Below, one piece after another: positions 46,025 to 54,628 of a DNA stretch of 64,000 bases. The stretch lies in contig NZ_JADLZT010000006.1 of the NCBI RefSeq assembly GCF_015453285.1, forward strand, positions 186,001 through 250,000, given 5' to 3'. Numbering within the stretch: the stretch's first letter is position 1; every line of letters begins with the position of its first letter. The notes beneath the pieces are model-generated. The model did not search any database. It worked only from the letters and a program-made list of their open reading frames with translations, and was not told the origin of the DNA. The translations under genes and the position numbers were made by a program. Source of the DNA: Lysobacter niastensis. GTDB taxonomy: Bacteria > Pseudomonadota > Gammaproteobacteria > Xanthomonadales > Xanthomonadaceae.

Positions 46025-48400
46025 TCAGTTGCGCAGCGGCTTGCCGGTCTTGAGCATGTGCGCGATGCGTTCCTGCGTCTTGGGCATCTGCGCAAGCGCG
46101 ACGAAGTGTTCACGTTCGAGCTTGAGCAGCCATTCCTCGTCGACCAGCGCGCCACGGTCGACTTCGCCGCCGCAGAGCACGGTGGCGATGCGGGTCGCGA
46201 TCTCGTAGTCGTGCTGAGAAATGAAGCGGCCTTCGAGCATGTTCACCAGCATCATCTTGAAGGTGGCGATGCCGACATCGCCGGCGACCTGGATGCGGCG
46301 GGCGGGTAGGGGCGGGCGATAGCCGTTTTCGGCCAGCGCACGGGCCTGGGCCTTGGCGACGTGCAGCAGTTCGAACGCGTTGAAAACGACCGCATCGTTG
46401 TCGCGTGCGAGCTTCAGTTCCCGTGCTTCGAACGCGGAAGCCGATACCTTGCCCATCGCCACGCTCTCGAACGCCGTCTTGAGTTGGGCGAACACATCAC
46501 CGCCCGGGCCTGCGGCTTCGGAAGCGCGCACCGCGAACTCCTTCAGGCCGCCGCCGGCGGGCAGCAGGCCGACACCGGCTTCGACGAGGCCGATGTAGCT
46601 CTCCAGTGCGAAGACGGTCCTGGCCGCATGCATCTGGAACTCGCAGCCGCCACCCAGCGCCAGGCCGCGAACGGCCGCGACCACCGGCACCAGCGCGTAC
46701 TTGATGCGCTGGCTGGTAGCCTGGAAGTTGGCGACCATCGCCTCGAAGCCCTTCACGTCGCCGGCCTGCAGCAGACCCAGCGCGCCGGCAAGATCGGCGC
46801 CCGCGGAGAACGGCTCCTTCGGCTGCCAGATCACCAGGCCGGCGAAGTCGCGCTCGGCAATGGCGATGGCTTCCTGCAGGCCGTTGAGCACGTGGTCGTT
46901 GACGGTGTGCAACTTGGTCTTGAAGCTGACCACGGCGATGTCGTCGCCCTCGTCGGCCCACATCCGCACGCCGTCGTTCTCAAACACGGTGCGGCCCTGC
47001 GAGAACTTCTCGCCGATCAGCGGATCGGGGAAACGCTGGCGCGCATAGACCGGGTTGGACGAGCGGGGCACGTTGGCGTTGCGGGCCGGGCTGTAGCTGC
47101 CGGCTGTGCCGTGAACGCCATCGCGGCCGTCGAACACCCAGTTCGGCAGCGGTGCGGCGCTCATCGCCTTGCCGGCGACGATGTCCTCGGCGATCCAGTC
47201 GGCGACCTGCTTCCAGCCGGCCGCCTGCCACGACTCGAACGGACCCATCGACCAGCCGTAGCCCCAGCGCATGGCGAAATCGACGTCGCGCGCGGTGTCG
47301 GCGATCGACTCCAGGTGGTAGGCGCTGTAGTGGAAGGTGTCTCGGAAGATCGCCCACAGGAATTGCGCCTGCGGATGCTCGCTGCCGCGCAGCGCGGCAA
47401 ACTTCTTCGCCGGGTCCTTCTCCTTGAGAAGGGCCGCGACGCCTTCATCGAGTTCGCCTGCCGAAGCGCGATAGTCCTGTGCCTTGAGGTCCAGCACCAG
47501 GATGTCCTTGCCGCGCTTGGTGTACACGCCGGCGCCGCTCTTCTGGCCCAGCGCGCCCTTTTCGATCAGCGCCGACAACCACTTCGGCGCCTGGAAGTAG
47601 GCATGCCAAGGGTCTTCCGGCAGCGTGTCGGCCATGGTCTTGATGACGTGGGCCATCGTGTCCAGGCCAACCACGTCCGCCGTGCGATAAGTCGCGGACT
47701 TCGGGCGGCCAATGGCCGGGCCGGTCAGGGCGTCGACGGTGTCGAAGCCGAGACCGAACTGCTCGGTGTGGTGCATGCCGGCCAGCATCGAGAACACGCC
47801 GATGCGGTTGCCGATGAAGTTCGGCGTGTCCTTGGCAATGACCACGCCCTTGCCGAGGGTGGTGGTCAGGAAGGTCTCGAGGCCCTCCAGCACGGAGGCG
47901 TCGGTCGTGCGGGCCGGGATCAGTTCGGCCAGGTGCATGTAGCGCGGCGGGTTGAAGAAATGCACGCCGCAGAAGCGATGGCGCAGTTGCTCCGGCAGTA
48001 CCTCGGCCAGCTTGTTGATGCCCAGGCCCGAGGTATTGCTCGCCAGCACCGTGTGATCGGCGACGAACGGGGCGATCTTCTTGTAGAGGTCCTGCTTCCA
48101 GTCCATCCGCTCGGCGATGGCCTCGATGATCAGGTCGCAGCCGCGCAACTGTTCCAGGCCGGTCTCATAGTTGGCCGCGGTGATGCGCTCGGCGACCGAC
48201 TTGGTCGCCAGCGGCGCCGGGCTGAGCTTGCCGAGGTTGGCGATCGCCTTGGCGACGATGCCATTGGGGTCGCCTTCCTTCGCGGGGAGATCGAACAGGA
48301 CTGTGTCGACACCGGCATTGGTCAGGTGGGCAGCGATCTGGGCGCCCATCACGCCGGCGCCGAGCACGGCGGCTCGACGTACAAGCAGTTTGTTAGACAT
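46025..48400 (-). CDS. 3-hydroxyacyl-CoA dehydrogenase/enoyl-CoA hydratase fusion (FadN-like order)
   Basis: A 791-residue bifunctional beta-oxidation enzyme. The NAD-dependent 3-hydroxyacyl-CoA dehydrogenase comes first (Rossmann GAGVMG at 14-19, two C-terminal 3HCDH modules up to about 420). The crotonase domain comes last (about 480-700: FSAGADLAG oxyanion loop, ALGGGCEFQMHA). This order matches Bacillus FadN and some proteobacterial enzymes, and is the reverse of E. coli FadB. The true start is the ATG at MSNKLLVRRAAVLG; a TTG 9 nt upstream is in frame. It lies 39 bp after the TetR gene and 26 bp before fadA. Confidence 0.93.
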   Translation of the reverse strand: MSNKLLVRRAAVLGAGVMGAQIAAHLTNAGVDTVLFDLPAKEGDPNGIVAKAIANLGKLSPAPLATKSVAERITAANYETGLEQLRGCDLIIEAIAERMDWKQDLYKKIAPFVADHTVLASNTSGLGINKLAEVLPEQLRHRFCGVHFFNPPRYMHLAELIPARTTDASVLEGLETFLTTTLGKGVVIAKDTPNFIGNRIGVFSMLAGMHHTEQFGLGFDTVDALTGPAIGRPKSATYRTADVVGLDTMAHVIKTMADTLPEDPWHAYFQAPKWLSALIEKGALGQKSGAGVYTKRGKDILVLDLKAQDYRASAGELDEGVAALLKEKDPAKKFAALRGSEHPQAQFLWAIFRDTFHYSAYHLESIADTARDVDFAMRWGYGWSMGPFESWQAAGWKQVADWIAEDIVAGKAMSAAPLPNWVFDGRDGVHGTAGSYSPARNANVPRSSNPVYARQRFPDPLIGEKFSQGRTVFENDGVRMWADEGDDIAVVSFKTKLHTVNDHVLNGLQEAIAIAERDFAGLVIWQPKEPFSAGADLAGALGLLQAGDVKGFEAMVANFQATSQRIKYALVPVVAAVRGLALGGGCEFQMHAARTVFALESYIGLVEAGVGLLPAGGGLKEFAVRASEAAGPGGDVFAQLKTAFESVAMGKVSASAFEARELKLARDNDAVVFNAFELLHVAKAQARALAENGYRPPLPARRIQVAGDVGIATFKMMLVNMLEGRFISQHDYEIATRIATVLCGGEVDRGALVDEEWLLKLEREHFVALAQMPKTQERIAHMLKTGKPLRN

Positions 48401-48439
48401 TTGTTTCAAGTCCTTGTTACAAAAAGGATTAGGCTAGGG

Positions 48440-49060
48440 TCAGCTCTTGAATCCGGCCGCGGCGAAGCGGATCAGTTCCGCAGCGGCACGTTCACGATGG
48501 ACCGCTTCCGTGACACCGGCAGGTCGCTTGATGAGGCCGAAGTCGGCCATGGCATAGGTCAGGGCGCCGGCCAGGAAATCCAGGCGCCAATACAGTTCTT
48601 CCTTGGTCAGGCCCGGCACGCAGCCGGCGATGGCCTTGGCGAACTCGCGCAGGACATGGCCGTAGTGATCGGACAGGAACTTGCGCAGGCGGTCGTTCTT
48701 TTCAGCGTAGGCGCGGGCGACGACGCGCACGAAGGCGCCACCGCCGTGACGGTCCTGGGCCATGGCCAGGGCCGGTTGCACGAATGCTGCGAGGATCGGC
48801 TCCAACTCGCCAGGATGCTGCTCCAGTGCGGCCTTGAGCGCGCCCAGCCGCTGGACGCTCATTTCGTCCATGCGCCGGCGGAACACCTCGTTGATCAGGT
48901 TTTCCTTGCTGCCGAAGTGGTAATTGACCGCGGCGATGTTCACATCGGCGCGGCTGGTGACCTGCCTCAGCGAGGTGCCGGAGAAACCGAACTGGGCGAA
49001 CAGTTCCTCGGCGGCTCCGAGGATGCGGTCTTTGGTGGAGAAGTGGGCAGTGCTGGCCAT
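48440..49060 (-). CDS. TetR-family regulator of the beta-oxidation operon (PsrA-like)
   Basis: A 206-residue TetR repressor. The N-terminal helix-turn-helix reads KDRILGAAEELFAQFGFSGT, then SRADVNIAAVNYHFGSKENL, and the C-terminal part includes RLDFLAGALTYAMADFG. It heads the operon with the dehydrogenase/hydratase and thiolase genes. A perfect CAAAC-N4-GTTTG dyad, the published PsrA consensus of Pseudomonas, lies 25 bp upstream of its ATG. PsrA senses long-chain fatty acids and represses its own operon and fad genes. The gene is thus best read as a PsrA-type fatty-acid sensor; orthology is inferred. Confidence 0.88.
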   Translation of the reverse strand: MASTAHFSTKDRILGAAEELFAQFGFSGTSLRQVTSRADVNIAAVNYHFGSKENLINEVFRRRMDEMSVQRLGALKAALEQHPGELEPILAAFVQPALAMAQDRHGGGAFVRVVARAYAEKNDRLRKFLSDHYGHVLREFAKAIAGCVPGLTKEELYWRLDFLAGALTYAMADFGLIKRPAGVTEAVHRERAAAELIRFAAAGFKS

Positions 49061-49085
49061 GGGCTCGTCGATTGCTCCGGGCTGA

Positions 49086-49103
49086 ATCAAACGCTTGTTT
49101 GAT
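49086..49103. promoter_or_regulatory. PsrA-type operator upstream of TetR-fad operon
   Basis: ATCAAAC-GCTT-GTTTGAT, perfect 7-bp arms around a 4-nt spacer, fits the PsrA motif [CG]AAAC-N2-4-GTTT[GC]. It lies 25 bp before the TetR start, where it would block the promoter of the operon. Confidence 0.7.
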
Positions 49104-49174
49104 GCTATGCCCCTCGTGCCTGAACCGTCAATGGAAACTTCGGCCAGACCCTGCAAATCACCGTTCCAATCCGC

Positions 49175-49226
49175 TAGAATTACCGGAGCCTTGTGGGCTA
49201 AACCCGCGTCCTGACGCGGGTTTTTC
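49175..49226 (+). terminator. Promoter-like box and intrinsic terminator in the ndk leader
   Basis: TAGAAT (49175-49180) could be a -10. It is followed by CCCGCGTC-CT-GACGCGGG and TTTTT (49203-49225), an intrinsic terminator, and then ndk 57 nt later. No plus-strand gene lies upstream to need it. GTGGG-CTAAA-CCCGC overlapping the 5' arm could be a competing stem. It may be an attenuator or a very short RNA gene. Confidence 0.55.
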
Positions 49227-49282
49227 TGTTATCCTCGGGCGCGAACTGAAGGTTCGCGGGCCCGCCTACCCGGAGAGTATCC

Positions 49283-49708
49283 ATGGCGCTGGAGCGCACC
49301 CTGTCCATCATCAAGCCCGACGCCGTCGCCAAGAACGTCATCGGTGAGATCTACACCCGTTTCGAGAAGGCCGGCCTGAAGGTCGTCGCTTCCAAGATGA
49401 AGCAGCTCTCGAAGCAGGAAGCCGAAGGCTTCTACGCCGTTCACCGTGAGCGTCCGTTCTTCAGCGCGCTGGTCGAGTTCATGATCTCCGGCCCGGTGAT
49501 GGTCCAGGTGCTCGAAGGCGACAATGCCGTGCTCAAGAACCGCGACCTGATGGGCGCCACCAACCCGAAGGACGCCGCGCCGGGCACGATCCGCGCCGAC
49601 TTCGCCGACAGCATCGATGCCAATGCCGTGCACGGCTCGGACAGCCTGGAGAATGCCGCGATCGAAGTCGCGTACTTCTTCCCGGCGACGGACGTCTACG
49701 CTCGCTGA
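49283..49708 (+). CDS. ndk: Nucleoside diphosphate kinase
   Basis: A 141-residue kinase that equilibrates nucleoside triphosphate pools through a phospho-histidine. The active-site His is H117 in [12 protein letters not shown]; the N-terminal [18 protein letters not shown] and the [10 protein letters not shown] and [15 protein letters not shown] blocks are standard. GGAGA sits 7 nt before the ATG. It begins the ndk-rlmN-pilW-rodZ run, with 15 bp to rlmN. Confidence 0.97.
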   Translation: MALERTLSIIKPDAVAKNVIGEIYTRFEKAGLKVVASKMKQLSKQEAEGFYAVHRERPFFSALVEFMISGPVMVQVLEGDNAVLKNRDLMGATNPKDAAPGTIRADFADSIDANAVHGSDSLENAAIEVAYFFPATDVYAR

Positions 49709-49723
49709 TCTGACGCAAAGGCC

Positions 49724-50977
49724 ATGACCACGCAACGCGACAGCATCGAACTCACGCTCGCCGAGGCAGGCAATGCCGCGGCGACCGATTCGGCTGCGCG
49801 CGTTGCGGCTGGCGTGGCCGCCAAGGGCGCGATCGGGGCCGAGAAGATGAACCTTTTCGACCTCGATCGTGCTTCTCTCGAGCGTTTCTTCGAAGAGACG
49901 CTCGGCGAGAAGAAATTCCGCGCGCACCAGGTGATGAAGTGGATCCACCACCGCTACGTCACCGACTTCAGCGAGATGACCGACCTGGGCAAGGCGCTGC
50001 GCGCCAAGCTCGAGCAGCATGCCGAAGTGCGCGTACCGCAGGTCGTCTTCGACAAGGCTTCCAATGACGGCACCCACAAGTGGCTGCTCGGCATGGATCC
50101 GAAGAATGCCATCGAGACGGTGTTCATCCCCGACAAGGGACGCGGCACGCTGTGCGTGTCCTCGCAGGTGGGTTGCGCGCTGAACTGCCAGTTCTGCTCG
50201 ACCGCGACCCAGGGCTTCAACCGCAACCTGTCGACCGCCGAAATCATCGGCCAGGTCTGGGTGGCCGCACGCCACCTCGGCAACGTCCCGCACCAGCAGC
50301 GCAAGCTCACCAACGTCGTGATGATGGGCATGGGCGAGCCGCTGGCGAACTTCGACAATGTCGTGCGCGCGATGAGCATCATGCGCGACGATCTCGGCTA
50401 CGGCTTGGCCAACAAGCGCGTCACGCTGTCGACGGCCGGCATGGTGCCGATGATCGACCGCCTGGGCGAAGAGAGCGACGTTTCGCTCGCCGTGTCGCTG
50501 CATGCGCCCAATGATGAGCTGCGCAGCGAACTCGTGCCGCTCAACAAGAAATACCCGATCGAAGAACTGATGGCGGCCTGCGTGCGCTACGCACTGCGCA
50601 AGCGCGGCACCTCGGTCACCTTCGAGTACACGCTGATGAAGGGCGTCAACGACCAGCCGCAGCACGCGCGCCAGTTGGTCCGCCTGCTGCGTCAGTTCGA
50701 CAACGCGGTGCAGATGAAGGATGCCGCGAAGGTCAACCTCATCCCGTTCAATCCGTTCCCGGGCACGCGATTCGAGCGCCCGGAGGATGCCGCGATCCGC
50801 TCGTTCCAGAAGCTGCTCAACGAAGCGGGAATGATCGCGCCCGTCCGCCGTACCCGCGGCGACGACATCGATGCCGCTTGTGGTCAGCTCAAGGGGCAGG
50901 TGATGGACCGCACGCGCCGGCAGGCCGAGTTCCGCAAACGGCTGGCCGAGCAGGGAGTCGACGATGCCGCGGCCTGA
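49724..50977 (+). CDS. rlmN: 23S rRNA/tRNA adenine-C2 methyltransferase RlmN
   Basis: A 417-residue radical-SAM enzyme that methylates C2 of A2503 in 23S rRNA and A37 of some tRNAs. The 4Fe-4S ligands are C151, C155 and C158 in [16 protein letters not shown] (CX3CX2C); the second catalytic cysteine is C386 in [12 protein letters not shown]. It has an alanine-rich N-terminal extension of about 35 residues before the family start [12 protein letters not shown]. Its end overlaps pilW by 14 nt, an unusual but clear coupling. Confidence 0.96.
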   Translation: MTTQRDSIELTLAEAGNAAATDSAARVAAGVAAKGAIGAEKMNLFDLDRASLERFFEETLGEKKFRAHQVMKWIHHRYVTDFSEMTDLGKALRAKLEQHAEVRVPQVVFDKASNDGTHKWLLGMDPKNAIETVFIPDKGRGTLCVSSQVGCALNCQFCSTATQGFNRNLSTAEIIGQVWVAARHLGNVPHQQRKLTNVVMMGMGEPLANFDNVVRAMSIMRDDLGYGLANKRVTLSTAGMVPMIDRLGEESDVSLAVSLHAPNDELRSELVPLNKKYPIEELMAACVRYALRKRGTSVTFEYTLMKGVNDQPQHARQLVRLLRQFDNAVQMKDAAKVNLIPFNPFPGTRFERPEDAAIRSFQKLLNEAGMIAPVRRTRGDDIDAACGQLKGQVMDRTRRQAEFRKRLAEQGVDDAAA

Positions 50978-51833
50978 GGCCCGCATCCTTCGATCCTTCG
51001 GCGTAGCGCTACGGGGCGCTGCCGCTCCTGTCGTGATGCTGGTCGTGGTTGCAGCATTGCTCTCCACGTCGTGCAACCGGCTGACATTCGTAAAGCCGGA
51101 CGCCACCCGCAAGGGTTTCGATCGAGTTGCGCCGGAAGTCGCCGTGGGCGAGAACCGACGCTCGCGCGAAACCGTCGAGGCGCGCCAGCACCTGCAATTG
51201 GCGCAGTCAAAGCTGATGCAGGGCGACTACGTCGCGGCAGAGCGGGAAGCCCGTCAGGCACTCAAGCGTGACCCTGCATCGGTCGACGCGAATACGCTCA
51301 TCGCCGTGGCGAAGGAGCGAGGCGGCGATACCAAGGGCGCTGGGCCGTACTACCAGCGCGCCGTCGAGTTGGCGCCCGATCGGGGTGCCACTCTCAACAA
51401 TTACGGGACCTGGCTCTGCGCCAGTGCCCGTCAGGCCGAGTCGTTGGCGTGGTTCGACCGCGCGCTCGCCGATCCGACTTATGGCTCACCCTCCGTGGCG
51501 CTGGCCAATGCCGGTGCCTGTGCCGACCAGGCCGGGCAGGGTATCCGCGCCGATCGCGACCTGCGACGGGCCGTCACAATGGATCCGGACAATGTGGTGG
51601 CGCTGTCGGCCTTGGCCGAACGCGAGCTCCGGGCTGGGCGGGCCTTCGAGGCCCGGGCATTTTCTGAACGCCGTCTCGCTGCGGGGCCGGCCGACGCACG
51701 TTCCTTGCAGCTTGCGTCACAGATCGAAGAAAAACTCGGCGACAAGGCCGCCGCAGATAAGTACGTTCAGCGACTAAGGGCGGAGTTCCCCACTGCGCGG
51801 GGCTCCGGAATAGGGGAAGAGGGTAAGCAATGA
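50964..51833 (+). CDS. pilW: Type IV pilus pilotin PilW/PilF (TPR lipoprotein)
   Basis: A 289-residue lipoprotein. The signal segment ends at lipobox STSC (C37). The mature part is a chain of about six TPR repeats (from [20 protein letters not shown], then [20 protein letters not shown] and [21 protein letters not shown]), matching the pilotin that brings secretin PilQ to the outer membrane. It sits in the conserved rlmN-pilF-rodZ order, starting inside rlmN and ending in a 4-bp ATGA overlap with the next gene. Confidence 0.92.
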   Translation: MPRPEARILRSFGVALRGAAAPVVMLVVVAALLSTSCNRLTFVKPDATRKGFDRVAPEVAVGENRRSRETVEARQHLQLAQSKLMQGDYVAAEREARQALKRDPASVDANTLIAVAKERGGDTKGAGPYYQRAVELAPDRGATLNNYGTWLCASARQAESLAWFDRALADPTYGSPSVALANAGACADQAGQGIRADRDLRRAVTMDPDNVVALSALAERELRAGRAFEARAFSERRLAAGPADARSLQLASQIEEKLGDKAAADKYVQRLRAEFPTARGSGIGEEGKQ

Positions 51834-52636
51834 TGTCGTCGATCGAAGTCGCTCCTGCGGGTAGCGTCAGTTACGGCGCACGTCTCAAACAGGCGCGCGA
51901 GGCCGCTGGTCTTTCCGTGGAAGAAGTGTCCGCGCGCCTGAAGATGCCGAACCGCGTGATCCAGACGCTGGAGTCGGACGACTGGACTCCGCTGGGAGCT
52001 CCGGTGTTCGTGCGCGGCCAAGTCCGCAGCTACGCCCGCCTGCTCAATGTGGATGCCGATTCCTGGCTGGAGCAGACCGCTCCGCCGGCCTCGCCGTCGG
52101 TGCTCGTCAGCCATAGTCACACGCCGCGCTACCAGCGCGTGTTCGAGCACGTCACCCGCCGCGCGATCTACATCGTCATGACCGCGGCCATCGCCGTGCC
52201 GGTCTGGCTCGCGACCCGGCCGCACCTCAGCAACAAGGTCGCCGTGCAGTCGCTGGAAGTTCCTTCCACGCCGACCCCGGCAGGCAGCGCCCCGGTCGAA
52301 TCGGCCGAGCAGGCTGCGCAGCGCACCCCGGTCATCGCGTCCATGGCGCCGATGCCCACGCAGGCCTCCCAGCCTGCGTTGTCTCTCAACTTCACCGGCG
52401 AAAGCTGGGTGCAGGTCTTCGCACCCGATGGCAGCACGCTCGAGAAGGGCCTGCTGGCCGCTGGCCAGCAGCGGACCTACGCCGCAGGCGAAGTCGGCAA
52501 GGTCGTGCTCGGCAATTCTTCCGCCGTGCAGGTGCAGCAGGCCGGCAAGCCGGTCGATCTGACGTCGTTCAGCCGAGCGAACGTGGCGCGCTTTACGCTA
52601 TCCTCTGACGGTTCCCTCGCGCCGGTCACCGACTGA
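51830..52636 (+). CDS. rodZ: RodZ-family helix-turn-helix membrane protein
   Basis: A 268-residue protein with a cytoplasmic HTH_25 domain (about 14-80: RLKQAREAAGLSVEEVSARL, PVFVRGQVRSYARLLNVD), one membrane helix (about 109-131), a short Pro/Ala linker and a periplasmic DUF4115 domain (NFTGESWVQVFAPDG, then KVVLGNSSAVQVQQAGKPVDL). RodZ links MreB to the elongation machinery and sets rod shape. Two adjacent ATGs could start it (51830 or 51833). ispG and hisS, which follow rodZ in E. coli, are not here. Confidence 0.9.
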   Translation: MMSSIEVAPAGSVSYGARLKQAREAAGLSVEEVSARLKMPNRVIQTLESDDWTPLGAPVFVRGQVRSYARLLNVDADSWLEQTAPPASPSVLVSHSHTPRYQRVFEHVTRRAIYIVMTAAIAVPVWLATRPHLSNKVAVQSLEVPSTPTPAGSAPVESAEQAAQRTPVIASMAPMPTQASQPALSLNFTGESWVQVFAPDGSTLEKGLLAAGQQRTYAAGEVGKVVLGNSSAVQVQQAGKPVDLTSFSRANVARFTLSSDGSLAPVTD

Positions 52637-52660
52637 CCCGCGTTGCGGGTCATTCCATTC
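52634..52660 (+). terminator. Hairpin between rodZ and yfgM
   Basis: TGACCCGC/GCGGGTCA with a 3-nt loop includes the rodZ stop codon, followed by TTCCATTCC. The T tract is poor, so it is at most a partial terminator. Confidence 0.4.
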
Positions 52661-52722
52661 CACGGCCTGCACCGGGCTCGTGCATCAACTTCGGGCCCTG
52701 CCGCAAGGCGGGGCGAGGCAGC

Positions 52723-53361
52723 ATGGCGATCGACGATCTTCTCGACGAACACGAACAAAGCGAACGCGTCCAGCAGTGGCTTCGTAATAATGGCGCCGGT
52801 CTGATCGGCGGAATCCTGCTCGGTCTGGCGGCCATCGGCGGCTGGAAGTGGTGGGAGCAGCACGGTGAGCAGAAGCGGCTTGATGCCGCTACGCAATACC
52901 AGGCGGCCATGGATGCCATCGAGGCCAAGGACGCGAAGGCGACCGACCAGGTCAAGGCGCTCGCGCAGGGCGGCCAGAACATCTATCACACGCTGGCTTC
53001 GCTGGAACTGGCCAAGTCGCAGGTCGACGCGAACCAGCGCGATGCCGCGATCGCCACGTTGAAGGCGGTGAAGAGCGACGATCCGGCCATTGCCGAAGTC
53101 GTCAATCTGCGCCTGGCACGCCTGCTGATCGACGCCAAGCAGGCCGACGCAGCGCTCAAGCTGGTCGCCAACGCCACCAGCCCGGCCGCGATCGAGGTGC
53201 GAGGCGACGCGCAGTTCGCACTCGGCAAGCTCGAGCAGGCCCGCCAGGATTACACCCAGGCGCTGACCAAGCTCGACGTCGCTTCGCCGCAGCGCCGCCT
53301 GCTCGAACTCAAACTCACCGAAGCCGGTGGTACGCCCGCCAAGCCCGAGGCCAAGTCCTGA
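52723..53361 (+). CDS. yfgM: YfgM-family TPR protein (AncA-like)
   Basis: A 212-residue inner-membrane protein with one membrane helix (GAGLIGGILLGLAAIGGWKWW, about 24-44) and a periplasmic TPR-like helical domain. The opening DDLLDEHEQSERVQQWLRNN is the family signature. In E. coli YfgM binds the SecYEG translocon and the chaperone PpiD. It sits directly before bamB with a 1-nt TGATG overlap, as in many gammaproteobacteria. GAGG lies in front of the ATG. Confidence 0.92.
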   Translation: MAIDDLLDEHEQSERVQQWLRNNGAGLIGGILLGLAAIGGWKWWEQHGEQKRLDAATQYQAAMDAIEAKDAKATDQVKALAQGGQNIYHTLASLELAKSQVDANQRDAAIATLKAVKSDDPAIAEVVNLRLARLLIDAKQADAALKLVANATSPAAIEVRGDAQFALGKLEQARQDYTQALTKLDVASPQRRLLELKLTEAGGTPAKPEAKS

Positions 53362-54557
53362 TGAAGCCCAGCTCGACGCTGCTCCGTTCCTCCCTGGTAC
53401 TGCTGTGCGCGATCGCGCTCGGCGGCTGCACGACGGTCAAGGGCTGGTTTGGAAGCAAGAAGGACGATGCCAAGCCGACCGAGCCGATGGAGCTCACCAA
53501 CATCACGCCTACGGTGAAGATCGCCAAGCTGTGGTCGGCCAATGCCGGCAAGGGCGAGGGGCGCATGGGCGTTCGCCAGGGCCCCGCCGTGGCCGACGGC
53601 CGCGTCTATGCCGCGGCCATCGAGGGCGGCGTGAGCGCGTTCGACCTCCAGACCGGCAAGCAGGTGTGGGAGTTCAAGCCGGAGAAGAAGTCGGGCCTGC
53701 TCCTGTCGGGCGGCCCAGGAGCCGGTGACGGTCTTGTCGTGGTCGGTGATCTCGACGGCCAGGTGATCGCGCTCGACGCGGCATCCGGTACCGAGAAATG
53801 GCGTGCAAAAGTGCCCAACGAGGTCATCGCCGCACCGACCGTCGGCATGGGCGTCGTGCTGGTGCGCAGCAACGACGGCCGCGTGACCGCCTTCGATGCG
53901 GCCACCGGTGAGCGCCGCTGGTTCTGGGTGCACGACGTGCCGGCCCTGTCGGTGCGCGGCAACGATGCGCCGCTGCTGGGCCCGGGATATGTCTTCGTCG
54001 GCAACGACGATGGCACGGTCAGCGCGCTGGCAGCCAGCGACGGCCGGACCATCTGGGACCAGGCCATCGGCCAGGCCGAAGGCCGCACCGAACTGGATCG
54101 CATGTCCGACGTGGACGGTACGCCGGTGCTGGAAGGCACCACGTTGTACGCCACCAGCTTCAAGAAGCAGACCCTTGCCATCGATGCCCCGAGCGGTCGT
54201 CCGATGTGGTCGAGCGACCACGGCGGTGCGGGCCGGATCGGCGTGGGCAGCGATCGCATCGTGGTCACCGACCGCGACGGCCTCGTGTTCGGCATCGACA
54301 AGGCCGGTGGCAGCGCCCTGTGGCAGCAGCCGGGTCTGGCCCGCCGCAGCCTGACCGGCGCCGTGGTTCAGGGCGACTACGCCGTGGTCGGCGACTACGA
54401 CGGTTACGTGCACTGGCTGAAGCTGGATAATGGCGAGTTCGCCGCCCGCGAGCGCGTCGGCGGAAAGCCGCTGCGCGCCGCGCCGGTCGTCGCCGACGGT
54501 GTGCTGCTGGTGCAAAACGTCGACGGTGAACTGACCGCGTTCACCATCGCGCAGTAA
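53361..54557 (+). CDS. bamB: Outer membrane assembly lipoprotein BamB
   Basis: A 398-residue lipoprotein (lipobox LGGC, C23) folding as an eight-bladed PQQ-type beta propeller. Blade repeats are visible as AFDLQTGKQVWEFK, ALDAASGTEKWRAKV, AFDAATGERRWFW and similar Trp-docking motifs. BamB helps BamA fold outer-membrane beta-barrel proteins. Genes yfgM-bamB-der form the expected neighbourhood. A stem-loop follows the stop. Confidence 0.95.
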   Translation: MKPSSTLLRSSLVLLCAIALGGCTTVKGWFGSKKDDAKPTEPMELTNITPTVKIAKLWSANAGKGEGRMGVRQGPAVADGRVYAAAIEGGVSAFDLQTGKQVWEFKPEKKSGLLLSGGPGAGDGLVVVGDLDGQVIALDAASGTEKWRAKVPNEVIAAPTVGMGVVLVRSNDGRVTAFDAATGERRWFWVHDVPALSVRGNDAPLLGPGYVFVGNDDGTVSALAASDGRTIWDQAIGQAEGRTELDRMSDVDGTPVLEGTTLYATSFKKQTLAIDAPSGRPMWSSDHGGAGRIGVGSDRIVVTDRDGLVFGIDKAGGSALWQQPGLARRSLTGAVVQGDYAVVGDYDGYVHWLKLDNGEFAARERVGGKPLRAAPVVADGVLLVQNVDGELTAFTIAQ

Positions 54558-54580
54558 TCTGCCGGGAAGCGACCCGGCCC

Positions 54581-54610
54581 GCCCCGGCCCAGGCCGGGGC
54601 GTTTCCATTT
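54581..54610 (+). terminator. Terminator-like stem between bamB and der
   Basis: GCCCCGGCC/GGCCGGGGC (9 bp, 2-nt apparent loop), then GTTTCCATTTT. A moderate T tract; der starts 19 bp later, so read-through or an internal promoter is likely. Confidence 0.5.
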
Positions 54611-54628
54611 TGATCGGGTAGGTTTCCC

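Noticed and set aside
46361-49102. Open frame of about 913 codons antisense to the beta-oxidation enzyme and TetR gene
   Set aside because: It crosses two clear genes and the operator; no family resemblance.
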